Assembly: GCF_017355965.1 (NCBI RefSeq)
Contig: NZ_JAFIQW010000005.1
Location: 136,820-175,438 of the forward strand
Reading direction: 5' to 3'
DNA from: Desertivibrio insolitus
Lineage (GTDB): Bacteria > Actinomycetota > Actinomycetes > Actinomycetales > Microbacteriaceae
DNA length: 38,619 nucleotides
In this document: one piece after another, positions 1-8,093 of the stretch
Position numbering within the stretch: position 1 is the stretch's first letter
How the letters are laid out: every line of letters starts with the position of its first letter
Program-made: the position numbers and the translations under genes
The notes under the pieces: model-generated
Databases searched by the model: none
What the model was told of the DNA's origin: nothing
What the model saw: only the letters and a program-made list of their open reading frames with translations

Positions 1-2
1 AC

Positions 3-1289
3 GCGAGCCTCCTCGAGCTCGAGAGCGACTGGGACGTGCAGCTGATCGGTGCGGGCCTCACCGAGCGCACCACCGAGCAGTGGCGGGAGATCGTCGAACT
101 CGCGATCGGCGACAAGAAGTCGACCCGCGCCAACCAGCGGATGATCGAGCAGACCGAGTGGCGCACGGCGAACGCAACGGATGCCGCGGCGCTGCGCGAC
201 CTCGTCGCACTCTGCGACGAGCCGCCCGTGATCTACTTCGCCCTGCCGCCCGCCGTCGCCGCGAAGGTGTGCGACGCGCTCGCCGACGTCGAGCTGCCGG
301 AGGGCACTCGCTTCGCCATGGAGAAGCCGTTCGGCTCGAGCCTCGAGAGCGCGCGCGAGCTGAACCGCAAGGTGGCCTCGCTGCTGCCCGAGCGGCACGT
401 GCACCGCATCGACCACTTCCTCGGCATGGCCACGGTGCTCAACGTGCTGGGCGTGCGCTTTGCCAACCGCCTGCTCGAGCCCGCGTGGAACAACGCCTCG
501 GTCGAGCGGATCGACATCGTCTACGACGAGATCCTCGGCCTCGAGTCGCGCGGCGGCTACTACGACTCCTCGGGCGCGCTCCGCGACATGATCCAGAGCC
601 ACCTGCTCGAGGTGCTCGCGTTCGTCACGATGGACAACCCGCGCAAGGTGGAGGAGAGCGCCCTTCGCGACGCCGTCGAGAACGTCCTCCGCGTCACCCG
701 GCCGTGGGAGGACGACCCGGCGGCGGCGAGCAGGCGCGCCCGCTACACCGCGGGGAGCATCGACGGGCGGGAGCTGCCCTCGTACGCGGACGAGCCCGGC
801 GTCGACCCCGCCCGTGAGACCGAGACCCTGGCCGAACTGGTCGTCGAGATCGACAACGACCGCTGGCGCGGCGTGCCGATCCGGATGCGGTCGGGCAAGG
901 CGCTGGCCGAGAAGCTCACCTACGTGCGCGTCACCTTCAAGCCGATCGAACGGCTCGAGGGCCTGACGGGGAAGCCGGACCCCGACCGCCTGACGCTCGA
1001 GCTCAAGTCGGGCGAGGTAAGGCTCGACCTGACGATGAACGGCGAAGGCGACCCGATGCAACTCGAGCAGCAGACGCTCGCCGTGAAGCAGGACCCCGGT
1101 CACCTCCTGCCCTACGGCGAGGTGCTGCGCGGCGTGCTGTCCGGAGACCCGCTGCTCTCCGTGCGGGGCGACATCGCCGAGGAGTGCTGGCGCATCGTCG
1201 AGCCGGTGCTCGCCGCATGGCAGAGCGGCGAGGTGCCGCTCGACGAGTACCCGGCGGGCTCGCGCGGCCCGGAGCACTGGGACGACTGA
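3..1289 (+). CDS. zwf: Glucose-6-phosphate dehydrogenase, 5'-truncated by the window edge
   Basis: Oxidises glucose 6-phosphate to 6-phosphogluconolactone with NAD(P)+, the entry to the oxidative pentose phosphate pathway, in the cytosol. The frame is open to the window edge (readable from base 3), so the N-terminal Rossmann GxxGDL segment lies outside; 428 codons are visible. Family landmarks are EKPFG (about residue 104), the substrate loop RIDHFLG, the segment RFANRLLEPAWN, DMIQSHLLEVLAF with the His expected to be the catalytic base, and the C-terminal IRMRSGK. The loop is odd: the usual DHYLGK reads DHFLGM, so the conserved substrate-binding Lys is Met. This fits a divergent, possibly second, Zwf paralogue without a visible OpcA partner. 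A perfect 12-bp hairpin follows the stop. Family assignment is firm; activity is inferred. Confidence 0.9.
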   Translation, partial: ASLLELESDWDVQLIGAGLTERTTEQWREIVELAIGDKKSTRANQRMIEQTEWRTANATDAAALRDLVALCDEPPVIYFALPPAVAAKVCDALADVELPEGTRFAMEKPFGSSLESARELNRKVASLLPERHVHRIDHFLGMATVLNVLGVRFANRLLEPAWNNASVERIDIVYDEILGLESRGGYYDSSGALRDMIQSHLLEVLAFVTMDNPRKVEESALRDAVENVLRVTRPWEDDPAAASRRARYTAGSIDGRELPSYADEPGVDPARETETLAELVVEIDNDRWRGVPIRMRSGKALAEKLTYVRVTFKPIERLEGLTGKPDPDRLTLELKSGEVRLDLTMNGEGDPMQLEQQTLAVKQDPGHLLPYGEVLRGVLSGDPLLSVRGDIAEECWRIVEPVLAAWQSGEVPLDEYPAGSRGPEHWDD

Positions 1290-1302
1290 CGCGCTGAACC
1301 GA

Positions 1303-1337
1303 GAAGCGCCGGACCGCCCTGTCCGGCGCTTCTTCTC
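1303..1337 (+). terminator. Terminator hairpin after zwf
   Basis: Perfect 12-bp inverted repeat (1303-1314 with 1321-1332) around a 6-base loop, followed by a short pyrimidine run. It separates zwf from the regulator promoter region. Confidence 0.75.
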
Positions 1338-1400
1338 TGCAAAGAATCGTTTGCAAAGGGATGGTTGCAAAGAAGCGTTTGCAAAGCTATCTTTGTGATC
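1338..1400 (+). promoter_or_regulatory. Phased TGCAAAG operator array and leaderless promoter of the ArsR-like regulator
   Basis: TGCAAAG occurs four times, starting at 1338, 1352, 1366 and 1380, exactly 14 bp apart. The unit TGCAAAGAAKCGTTTGCAAAG is present twice, 28 bp apart. CAAAG (1382-1386) is mirrored by CTTTG (1391-1395). A promoter fits inside the array: TTGCAA (1365-1370), 17-bp spacer, TATCTT (1388-1393), then 7 bases to the ATG at 1401. No Shine-Dalgarno precedes the ATG, which fits a leaderless transcript. Self-binding by the downstream regulator is the natural inference. Confidence 0.65.
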
Positions 1401-2027
1401 ATGACGGAGCAGAGCACGACGCGCGGCGTCCGCAGGGTGGACAGCACGGGCCTCAAGGCCCTCGCCCATCCGCTGCGGGTCGCGATCGTCGACGCGCTCA
1501 GCACGTTCGGACCGCACACCGCGAGCGGCCTCGCCGAGCGCCTGGGGGAGTCGAGCGGCGCGACCAGCTACCACCTGCGTCAGCTTGAGAAGCACGACTT
1601 CGTGCGCGAAGTGGAGGGCCGGGGCAACTCCCGCGAGCGCTGGTGGGAGCGGGTGCCCGTCGCGCTCGAGGTCTACACCGGTGCCGAGGACGAGGTCAGT
1701 GAGGCCACCCGCACGGCCGGCCAGCTGATCAGCGAGCAGTGGGAGCGCAATCGCTCGCGGCTGCTCGCCGACTTCATCGAGCGCGGGCACGAGACGATCC
1801 CGCGCGACTGGCTCGACAGCTCGACGATCGAGACCGTCAACCTCCGCATCACGCGCGACGAACTTGAGCACCTGGTGGAGGCGTACAACCGCTTCCTGCA
1901 GGACAACGTGATCCCGCTGCTCGACCGGCCGGCCCCCGAGGGCAGCCGCGCGGTGCAGGTGCACTTCAACGCGTTCCCCGTGATCGACCCGATCGCGGAC
2001 CGTCCCGAGCAGCCGAAGGCGAGGTGA
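1401..2027 (+). CDS. ArsR-like winged-helix transcriptional regulator
   Basis: Cytosolic DNA-binding protein of 208 residues. The N-terminal third is an ArsR/HTH_20-type winged helix: KALAHPLRVAIVDAL (about 18-32), then the recognition region ATSYHLRQLEKHDFVREVEG (about 54-73). The C-terminal part is a helical region rich in Glu and Arg, of a type seen in many actinobacterial regulators, probably for dimerisation or ligand sensing. No metal-binding Cys cluster is visible, so metal sensing is not indicated. The start at 1401 is chosen over an in-frame codon at 1365 because 1365 lies inside the promoter and operator repeats. The gene probably represses itself through those boxes and may control the small gene that follows. 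Target and ligand are unknown. Confidence 0.85.
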   Translation: MTEQSTTRGVRRVDSTGLKALAHPLRVAIVDALSTFGPHTASGLAERLGESSGATSYHLRQLEKHDFVREVEGRGNSRERWWERVPVALEVYTGAEDEVSEATRTAGQLISEQWERNRSRLLADFIERGHETIPRDWLDSSTIETVNLRITRDELEHLVEAYNRFLQDNVIPLLDRPAPEGSRAVQVHFNAFPVIDPIADRPEQPKAR

Positions 2028-2032
2028 TTCAC

Positions 2033-2245
2033 ATGACCATGTCGACGTGCCCCGTCGAGGGGCAGCCGGTCATCAGGCCGACCGTCGTCGGCCGGGCGGC
2101 CATCCAGCTCGGCGAATCGCTCGCCGCCTGGGGCCGCGCGACCGCGGAGCGCCGCGCGCGCAGCCGCCGCACCGCTCCCGCCCCCTTCGAGCGTCCCGCG
2201 CTGTCCGCGCAGCACGAGCTGCTGCGCCAGCCCTGGATGCGCTGA
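2033..2245 (+). CDS. Small Arg-rich hypothetical protein downstream of the regulator
   Basis: A 70-residue ORF beginning five bases after the regulator stop, with a GAGG ribosome site at 2021-2024 and correct spacing to ATG 2033. The protein is basic, with an amphipathic stretch (AIQLGESLAAWGRATAERRARSRR) and no membrane segment or known domain that I recognise. Tight spacing to the regulator implies co-transcription. It could be a partner or effector of the regulator, but no function is supported by the sequence. A strong hairpin begins three bases after its stop. Confidence 0.55.
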   Translation: MTMSTCPVEGQPVIRPTVVGRAAIQLGESLAAWGRATAERRARSRRTAPAPFERPALSAQHELLRQPWMR

Positions 2246-2247
2246 CC

Positions 2248-2369
2248 CACCGGCGGCCGCGGCGGAGACGTTCCTCCTCCGCCGCGCACCGGTGCCCCGT
2301 CGCCCACCGGGCGACGTTCCGGCGGCGTGCCGGAGCCTTTCGTGCAAGTGGGGCTCCGGTGCGCCGCCG
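2248..2369. terminator. Three stacked hairpins between convergent genes
   Basis: Three successive inverted repeats lie downstream of the small gene. The first is an imperfect GC-rich stem, 2248-2267 with 2277-2294. The second is a perfect 8-bp CGTCGCCC/GGGCGACG stem around 2298-2316. The third pairs CGGCGGCG-TG-CCGGAGCC with GGCTCCGG-TGC-GCCGCCG (2320-2369), about 15-16 bp. No T-run follows. They probably act as two-way terminators. The remaining 2370-2466 shows no gene. Confidence 0.55.
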
Positions 2370-2466
2370 TTCCCGTCTCGGACGTGCGGGTCTCGGTACG
2401 CCGCTGCGCGGCTACTCGGCTTCGATTCTCGACCGGTCGGAGGCGCCGTGGCCGCGGGGCGGCCGC

Positions 2467-2703
2467 TCAGTCCGTCGGCGGCGGGGTGATGACCGCGCGG
2501 TCCTGCACGGAGTCGTAGCGGATGACGGTGCCGTCGTCGAGCTCGACGATCGGTCGGCCCTCGAGCCAGGTCAGCGTCCACCGCCACGCGGAGGTGTCGA
2601 ACCCCGCGACCTCGGCCTCGACCGTGCGCACGGCGTCGACGACGGCGGCGGGAAGTCTCGCCGGGGTGTCGCCTCCGACCGGCCAGCGCGTGCCCAGTTG
2701 CAT
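2467..2703 (-). CDS. Small hypothetical protein, last gene of the valS operon
   Basis: A 78-residue soluble protein with no signal peptide or membrane segment. It looks like a compact beta-rich domain (RWTLTWLEGRPIVELDDGTVIRYDS). The ATG at 2703 comes three bases after the stop of the lipoprotein gene, so both are probably translated from one message with valS. I do not recognise a family. Codon use matches its neighbours, which supports it as a real gene rather than a chance frame. Confidence 0.6.
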   Translation of the reverse strand: MQLGTRWPVGGDTPARLPAAVVDAVRTVEAEVAGFDTSAWRWTLTWLEGRPIVELDDGTVIRYDSVQDRAVITPPPTD

Positions 2704-2706
2704 CCG

Positions 2707-3282
2707 TCAGCCCTCCACCGGCGCGTCGGAGCGCGCCACCTCTTCGAGACCCAGCGCGGCGTACGCGGCGCTCGCCCGCTCCTGCGGGAAGCCGCACTCG
2801 TCGACCGGGGCGTAGACGGCGGTCGTCGTGCCGTCCGCGACGACCCAGACGATGAGCGGGTCGGCGGCGAGCTCGATGCACGCGCCGTCGGTGCGCACCT
2901 CGTTCGGCTCGGCGTACGCGGCGAGCAGCTCCTCCTGGCCGGAGACCACCCGGTTGGCGACCTGCAGCAGTCGCGGCTCGACCGGCTGCGCCGACTCGCC
3001 CTCGAGGGGCTGGTCGTCGCCGATGCCCGGCTCGATCGGCAGCACCTCGTTCGCGGTGCAGACGAAGATCTCGTCGACCACGAGTCCGGCGTCGAGGTGC
3101 ACGGCCTCCTGCTGAGGGCACACCGCCGTGACCTCGGGCGCCGTGATCGGGGTGAGCGGCAGCGTCAGCGCGGGCTCCGCAAAGGCCGGCGCGCTCGGCG
3201 CGTCGCCCCCGGGCACCGCCTGGGCGCACCCCGTCAGCGCCACGAGCAGCGCGAGGGGAGCGGCCAGGCGGGGGAGTCTCAT
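2707..3282 (-). CDS. Predicted secreted lipoprotein
   Basis: A 191-residue exported protein. The N-terminus has a short basic start, a hydrophobic core (LAAPLALLVALTGC) and a lipobox ending in Cys at about residue 19, so lipidation and membrane anchoring are expected. The mature part contains three further Cys residues (CPQQ, VCTAN, ACIEL) plus CGFPQ near the end, which could form disulfides outside the cell. No enzyme motif is recognised. The ATG overlaps the valS stop by four bases (ATGA), so translation is coupled to valS. This coupling looks positional; nothing in the sequence links it to tRNA charging. Confidence 0.8.
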   Translation of the reverse strand: MRLPRLAAPLALLVALTGCAQAVPGGDAPSAPAFAEPALTLPLTPITAPEVTAVCPQQEAVHLDAGLVVDEIFVCTANEVLPIEPGIGDDQPLEGESAQPVEPRLLQVANRVVSGQEELLAAYAEPNEVRTDGACIELAADPLIVWVVADGTTTAVYAPVDECGFPQERASAAYAALGLEEVARSDAPVEG

Positions 3283-5870
3283 GCGCTCGGCGCCTCCTCG
3301 AGCTCGATCGCGGTGACGGCGACCTCGTCGCCCTCCTCGAACAGTAGCGCCGCGATGCGCCCGACGGCACGGAGGTCTCCCTCGGCGCGTCCAAGCAGCT
3401 CCACCGACGCCGCGGGGGCCGCGATCGTCGCGGTGCGCACCGGCGTCTTCTGCGAGGCCTTCGCGTCGGTCTTGGCCCGGCGGATGCCGATGAGCGCGCT
3501 GCTCACGAGCGGCAGCAGGCCAGAGGCATCCGTCGCCGGGAGCTCGTCGACGGTCGGCCACGCGGCGGTGTGCACGCTGCCCTCGTGGGTCCAGCTCCAC
3601 ACCTCCTCGGTCGCGAACGGCAGCACCGGGGCGAAGAGGCGCAGCAGCACGTCGATCGCGGCACGGAGGGTCAGCACCGCGGAGGCCTGCCCGTGCGGGT
3701 CGGCGCCGTCGGCACCGTACGCGCGCTCCTTCACGAGCTCGAGGTAGTCGTCGCAGAACGTCCAGAAGAACGTCTCGGTCGCCTCGAGGGCGCGGCCGTG
3801 GTCGTACTCCTCGTACGCGGTCGTCGCGGTCTCGATCACGCGCGCGAGCTCCGCCAGCAGGTCGAGGTCGAGCGCGTTCGTCACGCCCGCGGCATCCGCG
3901 GCCGGCTCGGGGAAGGAGTAGACGAACTTGGCGGCGTTGAGGATCTTGATCGCGAGGCGACGGCCGATCTTCACCTGCTTCGGGTTCTGCGCGTCGAGGG
4001 CCGCGTCGGAGCCGAGCTTGTTCGAGGCCGCCCAGTAGCGCACCGCGTCGGAGCCGTGCTCGTCGAGCATCGCGGCCGGGGTGACGACGTTGCCCTTCGA
4101 CTTCGACATCTTCTTGCGGTCGGGGTCGACGACGAAGCCGGAGATGCCGGCGTTCCGCCACGGCGCGACGCCGTGCTCGAGCTGCGCGCGGAGCGCCGTC
4201 GAGAACAGCCAGGTGCGGATGATGTCGTGCCCCTGCGACCGCTGGTCGTACGGGAACACGGCCTCGAACAGCTCGGGGTCGCTCTCCCAGCCGCCCGCGA
4301 TCTGCGGGGTCAGCGAGGAGGTCGCCCAGGTGTCGAGGATGTCGAGCTCGCCGACGAAGCCGCCGGGCACGCCGCGCTGCGACTCCTCGTAGCCCGCGGG
4401 CACGTGCGAGGAGGGATCGACCGGCAGCTCGGACTCGGCCGGGGTGAGCACCTCGCCGGGCACGATCTCGCCGTTCTCGTCGAGCGGGTACCAGACGGGG
4501 ATCGGCACGCCGAAGAAGCGCTGGCGCGACACGAGCCAGTCGCCCGTGAGCCCCTCGATCCAGTTCTCGTAGCGCGTGCGCATGTAGTCGGGCACGAAGC
4601 GGATGTCGCGGCCGCGCGCGATGAGCTCGCCGCGGAGCTCCTCGTCGCGCGCGCCGTTGGCGATGTACCACTGCTTCGTCGAGACGATCTCGAGCGGGCG
4701 GTCGCCCTTCTCGAAGAACTTGACCGGGTGGCTGATCTTGCGGGGCTCGCCCACGAGGTCGCCCGACTCGCGGAGCAGCTCGACGACGCGCTGCTTCGCG
4801 CTGAAGACCGTCTTGCCCGCGAGCTCGGCGTAGACGGCGCGACCCTCCTCGGACTCGATCGCCTCCGGGGCGTCGGGGAGGATGCGGCCGTCGAAGCCGA
4901 TCACGGCGCGCGTGGGCAGGTCGAGCTCGCGCCACCAGATCACGTCGGTGACGTCGCCGAAGGTGCAGATCATGGCGATGCCGGTGCCCTTGTCCTGCTG
5001 CGCGAGCCGGTGGGCGACGATCGGCACCTCGACGCCGAAGAGCGGGGTGCGCACGGTGGTGCCGAACAGCGGCTGGTAGCGCTCGTCGTCGGGGTGGGCG
5101 ACGAGGGCGACGCACGCGGGGATGAGCTCCGGCCGGGTCGTCGCGATCTCGACCGAGCCCTGGCCGTCGGTGCGGGCGAACGTGATGTTGTGGAAGGCAC
5201 CGGGCTGCTCGCGGTCCTCGAGCTCGGCCTGCGCGACGGCGGTGCGGAACGTCACGTCCCACAGGGTCGGGGCGTCGGACTGGTAGGCCTCGCCCCGCGC
5301 GAGGTTGCGCAGGAACGCCCGCTGTGCGGCGCGCTGCGCCTCGTCGCCGATGGTGCGGTAGGTCAGCGACCAGTCGACGGAGAGGCCGAGCTGGCGCCAG
5401 ACGTCCTCGAACTGCTTCTCGTCCTCGACCGTCAGCTTCTCGCAGAGCCCGATGAAGTTGCGCCGGCTGATCGGCTTCTGGTCGGCGGCCTTCGTCGACT
5501 TGTTGTCGCCGCCCTCGAACGGCGGGGTGAAGTCGGGGTCGTACGGCACGGTCGGGTCGCAGCGGACGCCGTAGTAGTTCTGCACCCGGCGCTCGGTCGG
5601 CAGGCCGTTGTCGTCCCAGCCCATCGGGTAGAACAGGCGCTTGCCTCGCATCCGCTGGTAGCGCGCGGCGAGGTCCATCTGCGTGTAGCTGTAGACGTGC
5701 CCGATGTGCAGGCTGCCGGATGCCGTGGGCGGCGGGGTGTCGATCGAGTAGACGTTCTCGCGGGTGGCGCCCTCGCGCTCGAACCGGTAGACGCCGCCGG
5801 TCTCCCAGGTCTCACCCCACTTGGCTTCGAGTCCTTCGAGGGCGGGCTTGTCGGGGATGTGCATGCTCAT
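3279..5870 (-). CDS. valS: Valine--tRNA ligase, type 2 architecture
   Basis: Attaches valine to tRNA-Val in the cytosol (class Ia synthetase, ATP-dependent). The 863-residue protein shows the HIGH motif (55-58, LHIGH), the sequence WDDNGLPTERRVQNYYG that follows it in this branch, a CP1 editing domain, the KMSKS motif (587-591) and an anticodon-binding helical domain. The C-terminus ends soon after this domain and lacks the long Leu/Glu/Lys coiled coil of E. coli-like ValS, so it resembles the archaeal-like type 2 group. The start at 5870 (MSMHIPDK) is chosen because upstream residues look non-coding. No T-box was found in its leader; the only leader structure seen is a GGCACC/GGTGCC hairpin. 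It heads an operon with the lipoprotein and small protein genes. Confidence 0.95.
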   Translation of the reverse strand: MSMHIPDKPALEGLEAKWGETWETGGVYRFEREGATRENVYSIDTPPPTASGSLHIGHVYSYTQMDLAARYQRMRGKRLFYPMGWDDNGLPTERRVQNYYGVRCDPTVPYDPDFTPPFEGGDNKSTKAADQKPISRRNFIGLCEKLTVEDEKQFEDVWRQLGLSVDWSLTYRTIGDEAQRAAQRAFLRNLARGEAYQSDAPTLWDVTFRTAVAQAELEDREQPGAFHNITFARTDGQGSVEIATTRPELIPACVALVAHPDDERYQPLFGTTVRTPLFGVEVPIVAHRLAQQDKGTGIAMICTFGDVTDVIWWRELDLPTRAVIGFDGRILPDAPEAIESEEGRAVYAELAGKTVFSAKQRVVELLRESGDLVGEPRKISHPVKFFEKGDRPLEIVSTKQWYIANGARDEELRGELIARGRDIRFVPDYMRTRYENWIEGLTGDWLVSRQRFFGVPIPVWYPLDENGEIVPGEVLTPAESELPVDPSSHVPAGYEESQRGVPGGFVGELDILDTWATSSLTPQIAGGWESDPELFEAVFPYDQRSQGHDIIRTWLFSTALRAQLEHGVAPWRNAGISGFVVDPDRKKMSKSKGNVVTPAAMLDEHGSDAVRYWAASNKLGSDAALDAQNPKQVKIGRRLAIKILNAAKFVYSFPEPAADAAGVTNALDLDLLAELARVIETATTAYEEYDHGRALEATETFFWTFCDDYLELVKERAYGADGADPHGQASAVLTLRAAIDVLLRLFAPVLPFATEEVWSWTHEGSVHTAAWPTVDELPATDASGLLPLVSSALIGIRRAKTDAKASQKTPVRTATIAAPAASVELLGRAEGDLRAVGRIAALLFEEGDEVAVTAIELEEAPSA

Positions 5871-5950
5871 GCCGGCGCTACTACCTTCGATCGCTATGTG
5901 CGGCACCGCGTCATGGGGTGCCTGAGTGTGGAAGCTCGGTGGCAATCGTA

Positions 5951-5966
5951 CCGGGGCGTGCCCCGG
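5951..5966 (-). terminator. Short GC hairpin between the membrane protein gene and valS
   Basis: Perfect palindromic stem CCGGGG-CGTG-CCCCGG, just after the stop of the upstream minus-strand gene. A TACGAT hexamer (minus strand, 5950-5945) follows at once and could be the valS -10 box; no good -35 is visible. Either terminator or promoter-spacer structure is possible. Confidence 0.4.
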
Positions 5967-5976
5967 CGGGCGGGCG

Positions 5977-6618
5977 TCAGTCGGTGCCGCTGATGGTGAT
6001 GACGCGCGAGCTCGTCGAGCCGTCGGCGGCCGTCGCGACGAGCGTGTACTGCTGCGTCGGCGCGGGGCACGGGTACTCCACGGGGTCGGGGAAGTCGCCG
6101 GAGTCGCCGTCGTTCGGCAGCCCGTCGTAGAGGGGCTCGCGCTCCTCGCCCTGCACGATCCACTGGCCCTCGTAGAACGCGACCGAGTCGGCGCCCTGGG
6201 TCGACCACGACAGCTCGATCGCGAGGTCGTCGGAGGTGCAGTCGATGCTCTCGTCGAACGGCATCGACACGATCGCGACAGAGGAGCCGCCGCGCTGCAC
6301 GCCGCCCTGCGGGTCGGACGCGCTGCCGGCGGTGAGCACCGGGCGCTGGAACGCGCCGCCGAAGACGAGGGCGAGCACGACGCCGATGCCGGCGAGCAGC
6401 GCGAGTCCGCCGATGATCGAGCCGATGAGCACGTGCCGCGACGGCTGGTCGGTCTCGGGTGGCAGCGCCTGCTCGTCGACGCGGTGCACGGGCACCGCGG
6501 TGGGCGGCAGCGCGATCGGAGTCGTCGCGTCGAAGCGGCGGTCGTCGACGCCGCGCGTCTCGGGGGCGTCCTCGTCGCCGTCGACGAGATGCGCGAAGCG
6601 ATCGTCGCGTTCGCTCAT
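5977..6618 (-). CDS. Single-pass membrane protein with extracytoplasmic domain, unknown function
   Basis: A 213-residue protein with an acidic cytoplasmic N-terminus of about 65 residues, one membrane helix (VLIGSIIGGLALLAGIGVVLALVFGGAF, about 69-96) and a C-terminal outside domain. The outer domain has two Cys residues (DCTSDD and YPCPAP) suited to a disulfide and a beta-sandwich look (IELSWSTQGADSVAFYEG; YTLVATAADGSTSS), like a small Ig-like fold. A GAGG ribosome site precedes the ATG. It lies between the flavoprotein gene and valS on the same strand. No family name can be given. Confidence 0.75.
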   Translation of the reverse strand: MSERDDRFAHLVDGDEDAPETRGVDDRRFDATTPIALPPTAVPVHRVDEQALPPETDQPSRHVLIGSIIGGLALLAGIGVVLALVFGGAFQRPVLTAGSASDPQGGVQRGGSSVAIVSMPFDESIDCTSDDLAIELSWSTQGADSVAFYEGQWIVQGEEREPLYDGLPNDGDSGDFPDPVEYPCPAPTQQYTLVATAADGSTSSRVITISGTD

Positions 6619-6659
6619 CGGGCGGACCTCCTCGTCGTGATCCCTGCCAGGCTATCGAC

Positions 6660-8063
6660 TCACGACGACAGCTCGCCGTCGTGCCGCTCGCCGAGCATCC
6701 GGCGCGCGGCCTGCCGCACGATCGCGCTGTACGTCGGATAGGCGTAGGGCACGCGCGAGAGGTCGGCCACGGTCATCCCGCCGCTCATCGCAGTGACGAC
6801 GAGGTGCACGACATCCGCCGCGTTCTCGCCGACGACGTGGGCGCCGAGCACGCGCTCGGCCGACTCGTCGGCGACGAGCGTGAGGAACCCCTCGGCGCGG
6901 TCGTCGAGCACGGCCCGGTCGAGCCGGTCGTAGGGCACCGTGACGGTGCGGTGCCGGATGCCCTGCGCGTCGAGGTCCGCGGAGGTCGGACCCACCCCGG
7001 CGTAGTCCGGGTCGGTGAACCCGCCCGCGGGCACGAGGCGCGAGCGGTCGTGTTCGCGCCCGGTCACGGCGAGCGTCGCGGTCGCCTCGCCCTCTTCCTC
7101 GGCGATCTGGACGAGCATGTCGGTGCCGTCCGCGTCGCCGACGACGAAGATGTGCGGCTGGTTCGTGCGGCCCTGGGCGTCGGCCGCGAGCCATCCGCGG
7201 TTCAGCTCGAGCCCGGCCGCCTGGGGGTCGAGGTGCTCGAGGTTGGCGGGCCACCCCGTAGCCATGACGACGAGGTCGGCGGTCGCGCTGCGCTCCTCGC
7301 CGCCGAGCCGGAAGTGCACCGTCGTGCCGTTCTCGCCGCGCTCGAACCGGTCGACGCCGTCGATGGCCGGGTGCACGGCGATGCCGTGCCGCTCGAACGC
7401 GGCCTGCACGGCCGCCGAGATCGAGGCGTCGGAGGCGGGGAGGATGCGCGGGGCCGCGTCGAGGAGCGTGACCTCGCTGCCGAGCGAGCTGAAGACGGTG
7501 GCGAGCTGTGCGCCGGTGTTGCCGGCGCCGACGATCGCGACGCGGGTGGGCAGCTCCGGCACGTCGAGCACGTGCTCCGGCACGACCGTGTGCTCGATGC
7601 CGGGGATCGGCAGCACCCGGGAGTGGCCGCCGACCGCGACGATGATCGTCGAGGCCGACAGGCGCCGGCCCGACTCGAGCTCGACCGTGGTGGCGTCGAC
7701 GAAGCGGGCGGCACCGTCGATCACGAGCTCGACGCCCGCGTCGGCGAAGAGCCCCGCGGGGTACTTCACCTCCCGCACGCGCTCGACCGTGTCGCGCACG
7801 CGCCCGACGAGCGCGGGCCAGTCGATGCGGCGCACCGTGTCGACGACGCCGATGCGCCGCGCGAGCTCCGCGTCGCGGAGCAGCCGGGCGGTGCGGGCGA
7901 AGACGCGGGTCGGCACGCAGCCCGTGTTGAGGCAGGTGCCGCCGATCCGCGACGCCTCGACGAGCGTGACGCGGGCGCCGAGCCGGGCGGCGGTCAGGGC
8001 GGCGGAGGTCCCTCCGGGACCGCCGCCGATCACGAGGACGTCGGACGGGGTGTTCTCAGGCAC
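6660..8063 (-). CDS. FAD-dependent pyridine nucleotide-disulfide oxidoreductase family protein
   Basis: A 467-residue flavoprotein of the dihydrolipoamide dehydrogenase/mercuric reductase/transhydrogenase superfamily, probably cytosolic. Domains in order: FAD-binding GGGPGG (about 12-17), redox-active CLNTGCVPTR, NAD(P)-binding GAGNTG with an Asp at the end of the second strand (favouring NAD), the FAD motif VVGDADG, and a C-terminal dimerisation domain. The CxxxxC pair is intact, but the Lys after the second Cys motif is Arg (VPTR, not VPSK). The C-terminal HPTxxE signature reads YPTYSA, so the His-Glu proton relay of lipoamide and thiol reductases is missing. A thiol-disulfide substrate is therefore doubtful; a quinone reductase or transhydrogenase-like role is an alternative. 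The GTG start at 8063 gives the expected N-terminus. Confidence 0.85.
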   Translation of the reverse strand: MPENTPSDVLVIGGGPGGTSAALTAARLGARVTLVEASRIGGTCLNTGCVPTRVFARTARLLRDAELARRIGVVDTVRRIDWPALVGRVRDTVERVREVKYPAGLFADAGVELVIDGAARFVDATTVELESGRRLSASTIIVAVGGHSRVLPIPGIEHTVVPEHVLDVPELPTRVAIVGAGNTGAQLATVFSSLGSEVTLLDAAPRILPASDASISAAVQAAFERHGIAVHPAIDGVDRFERGENGTTVHFRLGGEERSATADLVVMATGWPANLEHLDPQAAGLELNRGWLAADAQGRTNQPHIFVVGDADGTDMLVQIAEEEGEATATLAVTGREHDRSRLVPAGGFTDPDYAGVGPTSADLDAQGIRHRTVTVPYDRLDRAVLDDRAEGFLTLVADESAERVLGAHVVGENAADVVHLVVTAMSGGMTVADLSRVPYAYPTYSAIVRQAARRMLGERHDGELSS

Positions 8064-8093
8064 GGCCTCATCCTCCGGGCCGGCGCTGGGAGA

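Noticed and set aside
1673-3394. Long minus-strand open frame (573 codons) across the regulator and valS end
   Set aside because: Arg/Ala/Gly-rich composition is typical of a shadow frame in GC-rich DNA, and it conflicts with recognisable genes.
3570-5993. Plus-strand open frame of about 800 codons opposite valS
   Set aside because: Antisense shadow of valS with no family sequence and biased composition.
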